Assembly: GCA_023428065.1 (NCBI GenBank)
Contig: JAEYZI010000029.1
Coordinates: 1-26,385, forward strand
Direction of reading: 5' to 3'
DNA: 26,385 bases
Source of the DNA: Actinomycetes bacterium
GTDB lineage: Bacteria; Actinomycetota; Actinomycetes; Actinomycetales; Microbacteriaceae
Position 1 is the first letter of the stretch, and each line of letters starts with the position of its first letter. The notes under the pieces are model-generated. The model was not told where the DNA came from and did not search any database. It worked only from the letters and a program-made list of their open reading frames with translations. The position numbers and the translations under genes are program-made. This document shows positions 1 through 7,723 of this stretch, in pieces.

Positions 1-701
1 GCGTCGAGGTGGGCGCCGACGGCGGGCCCGAGGCGGCGGCGCGCGAGGCCCGCTACGCCGCCCTCCTCGCGCAGGCGCGGGAGCTCGACGCCGCGGCGGT
101 GCTGCTCGGCCACACCCTCGACGACCAGGCCGAGACGGTGCTGCTCGGCCTCGCGCGCGGCAGCGGCGCCGCGAGCCTCGCCGGGATGGACCCCGTCGCG
201 GGCGTCCTGCGCCGCCCGCTTCTCGGCATCCGCCGCGCCGTGACGCGTCAGGCGTGCCTCGACGAGGGTCTCGAGCCGTGGGACGACCCCCACAACACCG
301 ACCTGTCTTACGCGCGCGTGCGGGTGCGCGAGCGCGTGCTGCCCGTGCTCGAGGCGGAGCTCGGCCCCGGCATCGCGGAGGCGCTCGCGCGCACGGCCGA
401 GCAGGCGCGCGAGGACGCCGAGGCCTTCGAGCAGCAGATCGAGGAGGTCATCGAGGACATCTGCGAGCCCGCGGAGGCCGGCATCGCCGTCTCGGTGCGC
501 GCTCTCGCGGCGAACCCGGCGGCGCTGCGGCAGCGCATCATCCGCTACGTCGTGCTCGCCGAGTTCGGCGCCTCGCTCACGCGCGCCCAGACGCTCGAGG
601 TCGCGCGGCTCGTCACCGACTGGCACGGCCAGGGCCCCGTCGACCTCCCCGGCATCACCGCCCGCCGCGAGGGCCCCCTCCTCGTCTTCTCTGCCTCTTA
701 G
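1..701 (+). CDS. tilS: tRNA(Ile)-lysidine synthase, 3' part (5' end outside window)
   Basis: The enzyme converts C34 of the CAU-anticodon isoleucine tRNA to lysidine using ATP and lysine, so that the tRNA reads AUA. The reading frame is open from base 3 and ends with TAG at 699-701, giving about 232 visible residues; the family is usually about 320-350, so the N-terminal P-loop motif lies upstream of the window. Near nt 110-147 the protein reads HTLDDQAETVLLGLARG, the conserved HxxDDQAET segment of TilS. RRPLL and the later RVRVRERVLPVLE segment also fit the family. The gene order tilS-hpt-ftsH is widespread in bacteria and supports the call. Truncation is by the window edge, not by mutation. 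Confidence 0.93.
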   Translation, partial: VEVGADGGPEAAAREARYAALLAQARELDAAAVLLGHTLDDQAETVLLGLARGSGAASLAGMDPVAGVLRRPLLGIRRAVTRQACLDEGLEPWDDPHNTDLSYARVRVRERVLPVLEAELGPGIAEALARTAEQAREDAEAFEQQIEEVIEDICEPAEAGIAVSVRALAANPAALRQRIIRYVVLAEFGASLTRAQTLEVARLVTDWHGQGPVDLPGITARREGPLLVFSAS

Positions 702-703
702 TG

Positions 704-758
704 CCCGTTCCGCGTGATAGTTCCCGAAGGAACGGGTACAAACACGCGGAACGGGAAC
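704..758. repeat. Inverted repeat between tilS and hpt
   Basis: Arms CCCGTTCCGCGTG (704-716) and CACGCGGAACGGG (743-755) are perfect 13-bp reverse complements. A second small stem, GTTCC-cgaa-GGAAC, lies between them at 720-733. GGAACGGG also occurs at 729-736, so the left arm has two alternative partners, and GTTCCCG (720-726) can pair with CGGGAAC (752-758). The element lies just upstream of the hpt -10 hexamer and covers the place of its -35 box. It could be an operator, a terminator for tilS or an interspersed palindromic repeat. Confidence 0.7.
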
Positions 759-772
759 TGTCGGGAGCGGCT

Positions 773-778
773 TAGGGT
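773..778 (+). promoter_or_regulatory. -10 box of hpt (leaderless type)
   Basis: TAGGGT is followed by exactly 6 nt and the ATG of hpt at 785. A start point 6-7 nt downstream would put +1 on the start codon, and there is no Shine-Dalgarno sequence. This is inferred from position and motif only. Confidence 0.5.
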
Positions 779-784
779 TGTCCC

Positions 785-1336
785 ATGGAGCCGGCCGAGA
801 TCCAGGGTGACCTGACCGAGGTGCTGCTCAGCGAGGCGGACATCCACGTGCGGATCGCCGAGCTGTGCCGCGAGATCGAACGCGACTACGAGGGCCGCGA
901 GCTGCTGCTCGTCGGCGTGCTCAAGGGCGCGGTCATGGTGATGGCGGATGTCGCCCGCGAGCTGCGCCGGCACATCGAGATGGACTGGATGGCGGTGAGC
1001 TCCTACGGGGCGGGCACCCAGTCCTCCGGCGTCGTGCGCATCCTGAAGGACCTCGACACCGACCTCACGGGCCGCCACGTGCTCATCGTCGAGGACATCA
1101 TCGACTCCGGCCTCACCCTCGCGTGGCTGCGCGAGAACCTCGAGAGCCGCGGCGCCGCGAGCGTCGAGATCTGCGCCCTGCTGCGCAAGCCCGAGGCGGC
1201 GAAGGTCGACGTGGACGTGCGCTACGTGGGCTTCGAGATCCCGAACCACTTCGTCGTGGGCTACGGCCTCGACTACGCCGAGAAGTACCGCAACCTGCGC
1301 GCCGTCGGCATCCTCGCCCCGCACGTCTACTCCTGA
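785..1336 (+). CDS. hpt: Hypoxanthine phosphoribosyltransferase
   Basis: This purine-salvage enzyme of the cytoplasm transfers the phosphoribosyl group of PRPP to hypoxanthine (and usually guanine) to make IMP or GMP. The protein has 183 residues, normal for the family. The PRPP-binding loop VLIVEDIIDSGLTL is at about residues 99-112, with the acidic pair E103-D104. The pyrophosphate loop LKGA is at 46-49 and the flexible-loop SSYG at 72-75. The ATG at 785 is preceded by a -10-like hexamer at 6 nt and no ribosome-binding site, so a leaderless transcript is likely. It follows tilS by 83 nt and precedes ftsH, a common trio. Confidence 0.96.
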   Translation: MEPAEIQGDLTEVLLSEADIHVRIAELCREIERDYEGRELLLVGVLKGAVMVMADVARELRRHIEMDWMAVSSYGAGTQSSGVVRILKDLDTDLTGRHVLIVEDIIDSGLTLAWLRENLESRGAASVEICALLRKPEAAKVDVDVRYVGFEIPNHFVVGYGLDYAEKYRNLRAVGILAPHVYS

Positions 1337-1349
1337 CTCCCGGGTCGGG

Positions 1350-1365
1350 GTGGGCGGACGCCCAC
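1350..1365 (+). terminator. Hairpin after hpt
   Basis: GTGGGC (1350-1355), loop ggac, GCCCAC (1360-1365) form a 6-bp GC stem 13 nt after the hpt stop. There is no T-tract, so it is at best a weak or factor-assisted terminator. Confidence 0.3.
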
Positions 1366-1409
1366 TCAGCCTCCGGCGAACACCCAGACGGCCCCGGGGA
1401 GCCGGGCGG

Positions 1410-1415
1410 TACCCT
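1410..1415 (+). promoter_or_regulatory. Candidate -10 box of ftsH
   Basis: TACCCT lies 24 nt before the ATG at 1440. The same hexamer occurs before clpC at 24668. Unlike the leaderless genes here, ftsH also has a purine-rich ribosome-binding stretch (AGGGAAAGGA, 1431-1440), so a short leader of about 18 nt is expected. No clear -35 box was seen. Confidence 0.35.
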
Positions 1416-1439
1416 GAGGGCACGTCTCAGAGGGAAAGG

Positions 1440-3479
1440 ATGCGGGTGAGCGCCCGCACTCACATGGACTTCAAGCGCATCTTCCGCGGCCCGCTCGTCT
1501 ACATCGTGCTGGGCGCCATCATCCTGATCGTCGGGTTCAACCTGCTGACGGCTTCCGGCTTCCGCTCGATCACGACCCAGCAGGGTCTCGAGCTGCTCAA
1601 CGGCACGACCGTCGAGAAGGTGAAGATCGTCGACGGTGAGCAGCGGGTCGACCTCACGCTCGACAAGCCCTACAGCGTCGACGGTGTCGACTACGGCACG
1701 CAGGTGCAGTTCTACTACGTCACCCAGCGCGGCGACGAGGTCGTGGAGGCCATCACCGACTCGAAGGCGGCCTACAACGACGAGGTGCCGCAGACGAACT
1801 GGTTCACGAGCCTGCTCGGCATCCTCATCCCGTTCCTCCTCATCGGCCTGATCTTCTGGTTCCTGTTCAGCTCGATGCAGGGCGGCGGCAACCGCGTCAT
1901 GCAGTTCGGCAAGTCGCGCGCGAAGCTCGTCTCGAAGGAGAGCCCGAAGGTCACCTTCGCGGATGTCGCGGGTGTCGACGAGGCGGTCGAGGAGCTCCAG
2001 GAGATCAAGGACTTCCTGCGCGACCCGTCGAAGTTCCAGGCGGTGGGCGCGCGCATCCCGAAGGGCGTGCTGCTCTACGGCCCTCCCGGCACCGGCAAGA
2101 CGCTGCTCGCGCGCGCCGTCGCGGGCGAGGCGGGCGTGCCGTTCTACTCGATCTCCGGCTCGGACTTCGTGGAGATGTTCGTGGGCGTCGGCGCGAGCCG
2201 CGTGCGCGACCTGTTCGACCAGGCCAAGCAGAACGCTCCGGCGATCATCTTCGTCGACGAGATCGACGCGGTCGGTCGTCACCGCGGCGCGGGGCTCGGC
2301 GGGGGCCACGACGAGCGCGAGCAGACCCTCAACCAGCTGCTCGTCGAGATGGACGGCTTCGACCCGAAGACGAACGTCATCCTCATCGCGGCCACCAACC
2401 GCCCGGACATCCTCGACCCGGCGCTGCTGCGCCCGGGCCGCTTCGACCGTCAGATCGGCGTCGACGCGCCCGACCTCAAGGGCCGCGAGAAGATCCTCGA
2501 GACGCACGCCAAGGGCAAGCCGATGGCGAAGAGCGTCGACCTCGAGGTGCTCGCGCGCAAGACGCCGGGCTTCACGGGTGCCGACCTCGCGAACGTGCTC
2601 AACGAGGCCGCGCTGCTCACGGCGCGCAGCAACGCGCAGCTCATCGACAACCGTGCGCTCGACGAGGCCGTCGACCGCGTCATGGCCGGTCCTCAGCGCC
2701 GCACGCGCGTCATGAAGGACAAGGAGAAGCTCATCACGGCCTACCACGAGGGCGGTCACGCTCTCGCCGCGGCGGCGATGAACCACACCGACCCGGTCAC
2801 GAAGGTCACGATCCTCCCGCGCGGCCGCGCCCTCGGCTACACGATGGTGCTGCCGCTCGAGGACAAGTACTCGGTGACCCGCAACGAGCTGCTCGACCAG
2901 CTCACCTACGCGATGGGTGGCCGTGTCGCCGAGGAGATCGTCTTCCACGACCCGACGACCGGCGCCTCGAACGACATCGAGAAGGCCACCGCGACCGCGC
3001 GCAAGATGGTCACCGAGTACGGCATGAGCGCCACGATCGGCGCCGTGAAGCTCGGCCAGTCGCAGGGCGAGGTCTTCCTCGGCCGCGACATGGGCCACCA
3101 GCGCGACTACTCCGAGGATCTCGCCGAGAAGGTCGACGAGCAGGTGCGCGAGCTCATCGAGCAGGCGCACGACGAGGCGTACCAGGTGCTCACCGAGAAC
3201 CGCGACATCCTCGACGAGCTCGCGCGTCAGCTCATCGAGAAGGAGACGCTCGACCACAACCAGCTCGCCGAGATCTTCGCGAACGTCCGGAAGCTCCCCG
3301 AACGCCCCCAGTGGCTCTCGAGCGAGAACCGGCCGATCAGCGACGTCCCCCCGATCAAGATCGCGGCGTCCGCGCCCGTCGACCCGGGTTCCGTCGACGC
3401 GGGCGTCGACTCGGAGCCTCCCGCGAAGCCGAAGCGCACGCCGCGTCCGCGGCAGGCGCCCGGTATCGCCCCCGCGTAA
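1440..3479 (+). CDS. ftsH: ATP-dependent zinc metalloprotease FtsH
   Basis: This membrane-anchored AAA+ protease degrades misassembled membrane proteins and short-lived regulators; it works as a hexamer facing the cytoplasm. From ATG 1440 it has 679 residues. TM1 (LVYIVLGAIILIVGFNLL) is followed by an extracytoplasmic stretch and a second TM around residues 120-145. Walker A GPPGTGKT is at 214-221, then Walker B (IIFVDEID), the second region of homology (ATNRPDILDPALLRPGRFD) and the zinc site HEGGH at 436-440. The C-terminus is a Pro/Lys/Arg-rich tail typical of actinobacterial FtsH. Start choice: AGGGAAAGG lies directly before ATG 1440, but GTG 1446 or ATG 1464 (MDFKRIFRGP) are possible and the last matches the usual family N-terminus. 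Confidence 0.97.
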   Translation: MRVSARTHMDFKRIFRGPLVYIVLGAIILIVGFNLLTASGFRSITTQQGLELLNGTTVEKVKIVDGEQRVDLTLDKPYSVDGVDYGTQVQFYYVTQRGDEVVEAITDSKAAYNDEVPQTNWFTSLLGILIPFLLIGLIFWFLFSSMQGGGNRVMQFGKSRAKLVSKESPKVTFADVAGVDEAVEELQEIKDFLRDPSKFQAVGARIPKGVLLYGPPGTGKTLLARAVAGEAGVPFYSISGSDFVEMFVGVGASRVRDLFDQAKQNAPAIIFVDEIDAVGRHRGAGLGGGHDEREQTLNQLLVEMDGFDPKTNVILIAATNRPDILDPALLRPGRFDRQIGVDAPDLKGREKILETHAKGKPMAKSVDLEVLARKTPGFTGADLANVLNEAALLTARSNAQLIDNRALDEAVDRVMAGPQRRTRVMKDKEKLITAYHEGGHALAAAAMNHTDPVTKVTILPRGRALGYTMVLPLEDKYSVTRNELLDQLTYAMGGRVAEEIVFHDPTTGASNDIEKATATARKMVTEYGMSATIGAVKLGQSQGEVFLGRDMGHQRDYSEDLAEKVDEQVRELIEQAHDEAYQVLTENRDILDELARQLIEKETLDHNQLAEIFANVRKLPERPQWLSSENRPISDVPPIKIAASAPVDPGSVDAGVDSEPPAKPKRTPRPRQAPGIAPA

Positions 3480-3489
3480 GGCGCACACC

Positions 3490-4095
3490 GTGCCCATCGA
3501 CTCGGAGCGCATCGAGGCGGCCGTCGTCGAGCTGCTGCGTGCGATCGGGGAGGACCCGGATCGCGCGGGGCTCGCGCAGACCCCCGCGCGCATCGCGGCG
3601 TCGTACGCCGAGCTCTTCGCGGGCCTCGACGAGGACCCCCTCGACCACCTCGCGGAGTCGATCGACTTCACGGATGCGGACGGCTCGGGCGAGCTCGTGC
3701 TCGTGCGCGACATCGCGTTCCGCTCGACGTGCGAGCATCACCTGCTGCCGTTCACGGGCGTCGCCCACGTGGCGTACGCGCCCGGTTCGCGCATCGTGGG
3801 TCTCGGCAAGCTCGCCCGCGTAGTGGAGACGGTGAGCTCGCGGCCCCAGCTGCAGGAGCGACTCGGCGACGAGATCGCCGACGCCCTCGAGCGCGGGCTC
3901 GCGCCGCGCGGCGTGCTCGTCGTGCTCGACGCGCAGCACGGCTGCGTGACCACTCGAGGGGCGCGTCAGGCGCACTCGAGCACCGTGACGGTCGCGAGCC
4001 GCGGCACCCTCGCCGACCCGGCCGAGCGGGCGGGCGTGCTCGCGCTCATCGGCGCGGGCGCGGGCGTCGGCGTTCCCGAGGAGGAGCCCGCGTGA
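3490..4095 (+). CDS. folE: GTP cyclohydrolase I
   Basis: It catalyses the first step of tetrahydrofolate synthesis, GTP to 7,8-dihydroneopterin triphosphate plus formate, in the cytoplasm. The protein has 201 residues, within the type-I family range. Zinc ligands are seen in RSTCEHHLLPF (C81, H83/H84) and QHGCVTTRG (C152). The segment SRPQLQERLGDEIADAL and the C-terminal QAHSSTVT also fit. The start is GTG, 10 nt after the ftsH stop. The gene overlaps folP by GTGA (4092-4095), so translation of the folate genes is probably coupled. A short Gly/Ala-rich tail follows the conserved domain. Confidence 0.97.
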   Translation: MPIDSERIEAAVVELLRAIGEDPDRAGLAQTPARIAASYAELFAGLDEDPLDHLAESIDFTDADGSGELVLVRDIAFRSTCEHHLLPFTGVAHVAYAPGSRIVGLGKLARVVETVSSRPQLQERLGDEIADALERGLAPRGVLVVLDAQHGCVTTRGARQAHSSTVTVASRGTLADPAERAGVLALIGAGAGVGVPEEEPA

Positions 4096-4892
4096 CCGCG
4101 ATCCTCGGCGTCCTCAACGTCACCCCCGACTCGTTCAGCGACGGCGGTCGGTGGGAGAAGCTCGACGACGCCGTCGCGCACGCGGCGAAGATGCGCGAGG
4201 CGGGCGCCGACTGGATCGACGTGGGTGGCGAGTCCACGCGCCCCGGGTCGGTCGCGATCGATCCTGCGGAGGAGCAGGAGCGCGTGCTGCCGGTCGTGCG
4301 CGCCCTCGTCGAGGCCGGCATCCCCGTGTCGATCGACACGCGTAACGCCGACACGGCGCGCGCGTGCGTCGAGGCGGGCGCGACGATGATCAACGACGTC
4401 TCGGGCGGCCTCTACGACCCGCACATGGCGATCGTGGCGGCCGAGTCGGGTGTGCGTTTCGTGGTCATGCACTGGCGCGGCGGCGTGGATGTCGCCCCCG
4501 AGTACATCGACGTCGTCTCGGAGGTGCGCACCGAGCTGCGCGCCCGGCTCGCGGAGCTCATCGTGACGGGCGTGCGCCCCGAGCAGCTCATCATCGACCC
4601 CGGCCTCGGGTTCGCGAAGACGGCCGAGCACAACTGGGAGCTCCTGCGGGGGCTCGACCAGCTGACGCCGCTGGCCCCCGTGCTCATCGGCGCGTCCCGC
4701 AAGCGCTTCATCGGGCGCCTGCTGCCCCCCAACGCACCGCTCGGGAAGCGCGACGCGCCGACCGCGACGATCAGCGCGCTCGCCGCCGCTGCGGGAGCAT
4801 GGGGCGTGCGGGTGCACGACGTCGCGGCCACGCGGCTCGCGCTCGACGTGTGGGACCACTGGAGGACGGGAGGCGTCGGTGACCGCGAGTGA
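4092..4892 (+). CDS. folP: Dihydropteroate synthase
   Basis: It condenses p-aminobenzoate with 6-hydroxymethyl-7,8-dihydropterin pyrophosphate to give dihydropteroate, and is the sulfonamide target. The protein has 266 residues from GTG 4092. The N-terminal GVLNVTPDSFSDGG (residues 6-19), DVGGESTRPGS (43-53), MINDVSGG (99-106), DPGLGFAKT and LIGASRKRFIG are the classical pterin- and PABA-site motifs of the TIM barrel. The start overlaps the folE stop by 4 nt and the end overlaps folB by 14 nt. Nothing is missing from the active site as far as can be read. Confidence 0.97.
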   Translation: MTAILGVLNVTPDSFSDGGRWEKLDDAVAHAAKMREAGADWIDVGGESTRPGSVAIDPAEEQERVLPVVRALVEAGIPVSIDTRNADTARACVEAGATMINDVSGGLYDPHMAIVAAESGVRFVVMHWRGGVDVAPEYIDVVSEVRTELRARLAELIVTGVRPEQLIIDPGLGFAKTAEHNWELLRGLDQLTPLAPVLIGASRKRFIGRLLPPNAPLGKRDAPTATISALAAAAGAWGVRVHDVAATRLALDVWDHWRTGGVGDRE

Positions 4893-5247
4893 CCGGATCT
4901 CGCTCATGGGCCTGCGGGCCGTGGGCCATCACGGGGTGCTCCCCCGCGAGCGCGCCGAGGGGCAGCCGTTCGTCGTCGACGTCGTGCTGAGCCTGCCGCT
5001 CGCGCCCGCGGCGACGTCCGACGACCTCACGGCGACCGTCGACTACGGGGTGCTCGCGACGCGCGTCGTCGAGGCGGTCGAGAGCGACCCGGTCGACCTC
5101 ATCGAGACGGTCGCGGAGCGCGTCGCCCGCATCGCGCTCGAGTACCCGCTGGTCGAGTCGGTCGAGGTCACCGTGCACAAGCCCTCGGCGCCGATCGACG
5201 TGCCCTTCTCGGACGTCGCGGTCACGGTCGTGCGGAGCCGCGCGTGA
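4879..5247 (+). CDS. folB: Dihydroneopterin aldolase
   Basis: It cleaves 7,8-dihydroneopterin to 6-hydroxymethyl-7,8-dihydropterin and glycolaldehyde. The protein has 122 residues, the usual size. Seen motifs are GLRAVGHHGVLPRER near the N-terminus, the TVDYGVLA segment, DLIETVAERVA, and VHKPSAP, whose lysine (K101) corresponds to the catalytic lysine of the family. The GTG start lies inside the last codons of folP (14-nt overlap) and the stop overlaps the folK start by 4 nt, so it is the middle gene of a tightly coupled folP-folB-folK set. Confidence 0.95.
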   Translation: MTASDRISLMGLRAVGHHGVLPRERAEGQPFVVDVVLSLPLAPAATSDDLTATVDYGVLATRVVEAVESDPVDLIETVAERVARIALEYPLVESVEVTVHKPSAPIDVPFSDVAVTVVRSRA

Positions 5248-5732
5248 GCGCCGGGGTCACCGCGGTCGTCGCGTTCGGTGCGAACCTGGGCGACCGCGCG
5301 GCGACGATCGATGCCGCCGCGGCGGCGCTCGGGGAGACGGATGGCGTCGAGCTCGTCGCCATCGCGCCCGTCATCGAGACTCCCGCGGTGCGCCCGTACG
5401 GCGTCGACCGTGACGCCCCCGCGTACCTCAACACGGTCGCCGTGCTCACGACCACGCTCGAGCCGCACGAGCTGCACGCGGTGCTGCGCGCCCTCGAGGA
5501 CGAGCACGGCCGAACGCGCACGGAGCGGTGGGGTGATCGCACGCTCGATCTCGACCTCATCGTCTACGACGACCTCGTGCAGGACGATCCCGAGCTGACG
5601 ATCCCGCATCCGCGCGCCCACGAGCGCGACTTCGTGCTGCGGCCCTGGCTCGTGGCCGATCCGCTCGCCGTGCTGCCGGGGCGGGGTCGCGTCGACCTCC
5701 TGCTCGCCGAGCTCGACGGCGGTGCGGCGTGA
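5244..5732 (+). CDS. folK: 6-hydroxymethyl-7,8-dihydropterin pyrophosphokinase (HPPK)
   Basis: It transfers pyrophosphate from ATP to 6-hydroxymethyl-7,8-dihydropterin, giving the substrate of FolP. The protein has 162 residues. FGANLGDR near residues 11-18 and RWGDRTLDLDLIVYDD at about 95-110 are the signature segments; D102 and D104 are the expected magnesium ligands. The C-terminal IPHPRAHERDFVLRPW is also typical. The GTG start overlaps the folB stop (GTGA, 5244-5247), and the stop overlaps the next gene in the same way. Confidence 0.96.
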   Translation: MSAGVTAVVAFGANLGDRAATIDAAAAALGETDGVELVAIAPVIETPAVRPYGVDRDAPAYLNTVAVLTTTLEPHELHAVLRALEDEHGRTRTERWGDRTLDLDLIVYDDLVQDDPELTIPHPRAHERDFVLRPWLVADPLAVLPGRGRVDLLLAELDGGAA

Positions 5733-6217
5733 CGCGCACGCGTCCCGGTCTGCTCGTCCTGCTCGCGCTCGGAAGCGCCGTCGTCACCGTCGCCGTGCAG
5801 ATGGGGCTCGCGGCGGTGGGGCTCTCGAAGCTCGTGCCGCAGGTGACGCTCTCGGCGACGCTCGTGCTCATCGCGGTCGTCGTCGTCGTGCTCGCGCTGC
5901 CGGTGCGGCGCGCCACGCGGGCGCGCTCGTCGGGGGATGCGCCGCAGTCCGCGCGCCGTGTCGATCCCTTCTACGCGACGCGCGTCGTGCTCGTCGCGAA
6001 GGCGTCCGCGGTCGCGGGCGCGCTGCTCGGCGGCGCCGCGGCGGGCTTCCTCGTCGAGCTGCTCATCCGGCCGGTGAGCATGGCCGCATCGGTGTGGGCG
6101 GCGGTCGCGATGCTCGTCGCCTCGGTGCTGCTCATGATCGCGGGCCTGCTCGCGGAGAGCTGGTGCGCGCTGCCCCCGGACGACGACGACAAGCACCCGG
6201 CCGCCTCGGCCGACTAG
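5729..6217 (+). CDS. DUF3180 family membrane protein
   Basis: This integral membrane protein of 162 residues has no assigned reaction. Four hydrophobic segments can be seen: about residues 7-29, 38-56, 84-108 and 117-143. Between TM2 and TM3 lies the conserved-looking DPFYATRVVLVAKASA, and the end carries AESWCALPPDDDD, both of which I associate with the actinobacterial DUF3180 family. It starts with GTG overlapping the folK stop by 4 nt, and proteins of this family commonly follow folK. The link to folate synthesis is positional only. It is the last core gene before the sugar operon. Confidence 0.88.
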   Translation: MTRTRPGLLVLLALGSAVVTVAVQMGLAAVGLSKLVPQVTLSATLVLIAVVVVVLALPVRRATRARSSGDAPQSARRVDPFYATRVVLVAKASAVAGALLGGAAAGFLVELLIRPVSMAASVWAAVAMLVASVLLMIAGLLAESWCALPPDDDDKHPAASAD

Positions 6218-6268
6218 CCTCGGCGCGCCTGCGAAAATGACCTCCGACCAGGGGTTATCAGAAAACCA

Positions 6269-6297
6269 TTGCAGATGGTGACGTTCACATGTTAACG
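6269..6297 (+). promoter_or_regulatory. Candidate promoter of the sugar operon
   Basis: TTGCAG (6269-6274) and TTAACG (6292-6297) are 17 nt apart. The -35 box is a fair match and the -10 a poor one. The pair is overlapped by the 32-bp palindrome, as expected for a repressed promoter. It would leave a leader of about 105 nt before the TTG start at 6411. Confidence 0.4.
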
Positions 6298-6305
6298 TCA
6301 CCATC
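6274..6305. promoter_or_regulatory. Palindromic operator candidate for the LacI-type regulator
   Basis: GATGGTGACGTT (6274-6285) and AACGTCACCATC (6294-6305) are perfect 12-bp inverted arms with the 8-nt spacer cacatgtt. It can also be read as two LacI-type sites in opposite orientation with central CG at 6282-6283 and 6296-6297, 14 bp apart; the right one, TGTTAACGTCACCA, resembles the TGTTAACGTTAACA-like operators known for actinobacterial LacI proteins. It is the only strong dyad before the operon that ends in a lacI-family gene. Confidence 0.65.
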
Positions 6306-6410
6306 GCACCACATCCCCGAGGCGATGCTCAAGGACGAGCACACAGCGAGGACGCGACGCGGCGTCCCGAGGCATTCCTCAAGAGAACGGAACCAAGGAA
6401 GGATCCTGTC

Positions 6411-7712
6411 TTGAAGCGAAACACGAAGATCGCCCTCTCCGCGGTCGCGATGGCCCTGCCCGTCGCGCTCGTGGTCAGCGGCTGCAGCGGCGATAGCGGC
6501 AACGGCGGCGGCAGCGGCGACGACAACACCCTCACCGTGTGGACGTGGGACCCCGCGTTCAACATCTACGCGATGCAGGAAGCCGAGAAGGTCTACCAGC
6601 AGGACCACCCGGACTTCACGCTCGAGATCGTCGAGACGCCGTGGGACGACCTGCAGACCAAGCTCACGACCCTCGCCCAGTCGCAGGAGTTCGACGAGCT
6701 CCCCGACATCCTGCTCATGCAGAACAACGCGTTCCAGAAGAACCTCATCAACTACCCCGATGTCTTCACCGACATCACCGACACGGGCATCGACTTCTCG
6801 GAGTTCCCGAAGGCGGTCACCGACTACTCGACGCTCGACGGCGCCCACTACGGCGTGCCGTTCGACGCGGGCACCGCGATCGGCGCCTACCGCGTCGACG
6901 TGCTCGAGCAGGCCGGCTACACGATCGACGACTTCACCGACATCACCTGGAGCGAGTTCCAGACCAAGGCGGAGGATGTGCTCGCCAAGACCGGCAAGCC
7001 GCTGCTCTCGGGTCAGGCCGGCTCGTCCGACATGATCATGATGATGCTGCAGTCGGCGGGCGCGAGCCTCTTCGACGCCGAGGGCAACCCGACGATCGCC
7101 GACAACGCGGTGCTCGAGGAGGCCATCAAGGTCTACACGGAGCTCGTGAAGTCGGGCGTCTTCGTCGAGGTGAACTCGTGGGACGAGTACATCAGCACCT
7201 TCGTGAACGGCTCGGTCGGCGGCCTCATCAACGGCGTGTGGATCGTGGGATCGATCCAGACCGCCGAGGACCAGGCCGGTCAGTGGGCCGTCACCAACCT
7301 CCCGAAGCTCGACGGCGTCACGGGCGCGACGAACTACTCGGCCAACGGCGGCTCGTCGTGGGTCGTCACCTCGAACGCGAACGTCGACCTCGCGAGCGAC
7401 TTCCTCGCGAAGACCTTCGGCGGCTCGACGGAGCTCTACGACACGATCCTGCCGAAGGCCGGCGCGGTCGCGAACTGGATCCCCGCGGGCGACAGCGCCG
7501 TCTACGGCCAGGCGCTCGACTTCTTCGGGGGCCAGCCGATCTTCGCCGACGTCGTCGCGTTCGGCGCGGAGGTGCCCAGCAACAACACGGGCGTCTACTA
7601 CTACGAGGGTCGCGACGCGGTGAGCGCGGCCATCACGAAGATCCTCGGCGGCGCCGACCTGGCCTCCTCGCTCGAAGAAGCGCAGGCCACGGTCGAGTTC
7701 GCGATGGGCTGA
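6411..7712 (+). CDS. ABC transporter substrate-binding lipoprotein (sugar, CUT1 type)
   Basis: This is the extracytoplasmic receptor of a carbohydrate ABC importer. The protein has 433 residues. The signal peptide starts MKRNTK, then a hydrophobic stretch ends in the lipobox VSGC with the lipidated cysteine at residue 25, followed by a Gly/Ser/Asn linker. The mature part starts NTLTVWTWDPAFN and continues like family-1 solute-binding proteins (PDILLMQNNAFQKN; GVPFDAGTAIGAYRVD; GGLINGVWIVGS). The TTG start is fixed by AAGGAAGGA (6395-6403) at 7-nt spacing. It is followed by two permeases and a beta-galactosidase, so a galactoside (lactose or a galacto-oligosaccharide) is the likely ligand; the exact sugar cannot be read from sequence. 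Confidence 0.93.
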   Translation: MKRNTKIALSAVAMALPVALVVSGCSGDSGNGGGSGDDNTLTVWTWDPAFNIYAMQEAEKVYQQDHPDFTLEIVETPWDDLQTKLTTLAQSQEFDELPDILLMQNNAFQKNLINYPDVFTDITDTGIDFSEFPKAVTDYSTLDGAHYGVPFDAGTAIGAYRVDVLEQAGYTIDDFTDITWSEFQTKAEDVLAKTGKPLLSGQAGSSDMIMMMLQSAGASLFDAEGNPTIADNAVLEEAIKVYTELVKSGVFVEVNSWDEYISTFVNGSVGGLINGVWIVGSIQTAEDQAGQWAVTNLPKLDGVTGATNYSANGGSSWVVTSNANVDLASDFLAKTFGGSTELYDTILPKAGAVANWIPAGDSAVYGQALDFFGGQPIFADVVAFGAEVPSNNTGVYYYEGRDAVSAAITKILGGADLASSLEEAQATVEFAMG

Positions 7713-7723
7713 CCCGACTGATG

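Noticed and set aside
1386..1400. CCCCGGGG palindrome before ftsH as an operator
   Set aside because: It is only 8 bp of pure G/C in a GC-rich gap; expected by chance.
1113..3713. Very long open frame on the minus strand opposite hpt and ftsH
   Set aside because: It is the mirror of GC-rich third positions in ftsH; the protein is low-complexity in Arg, Asp, Glu, Val and Leu and matches no family.
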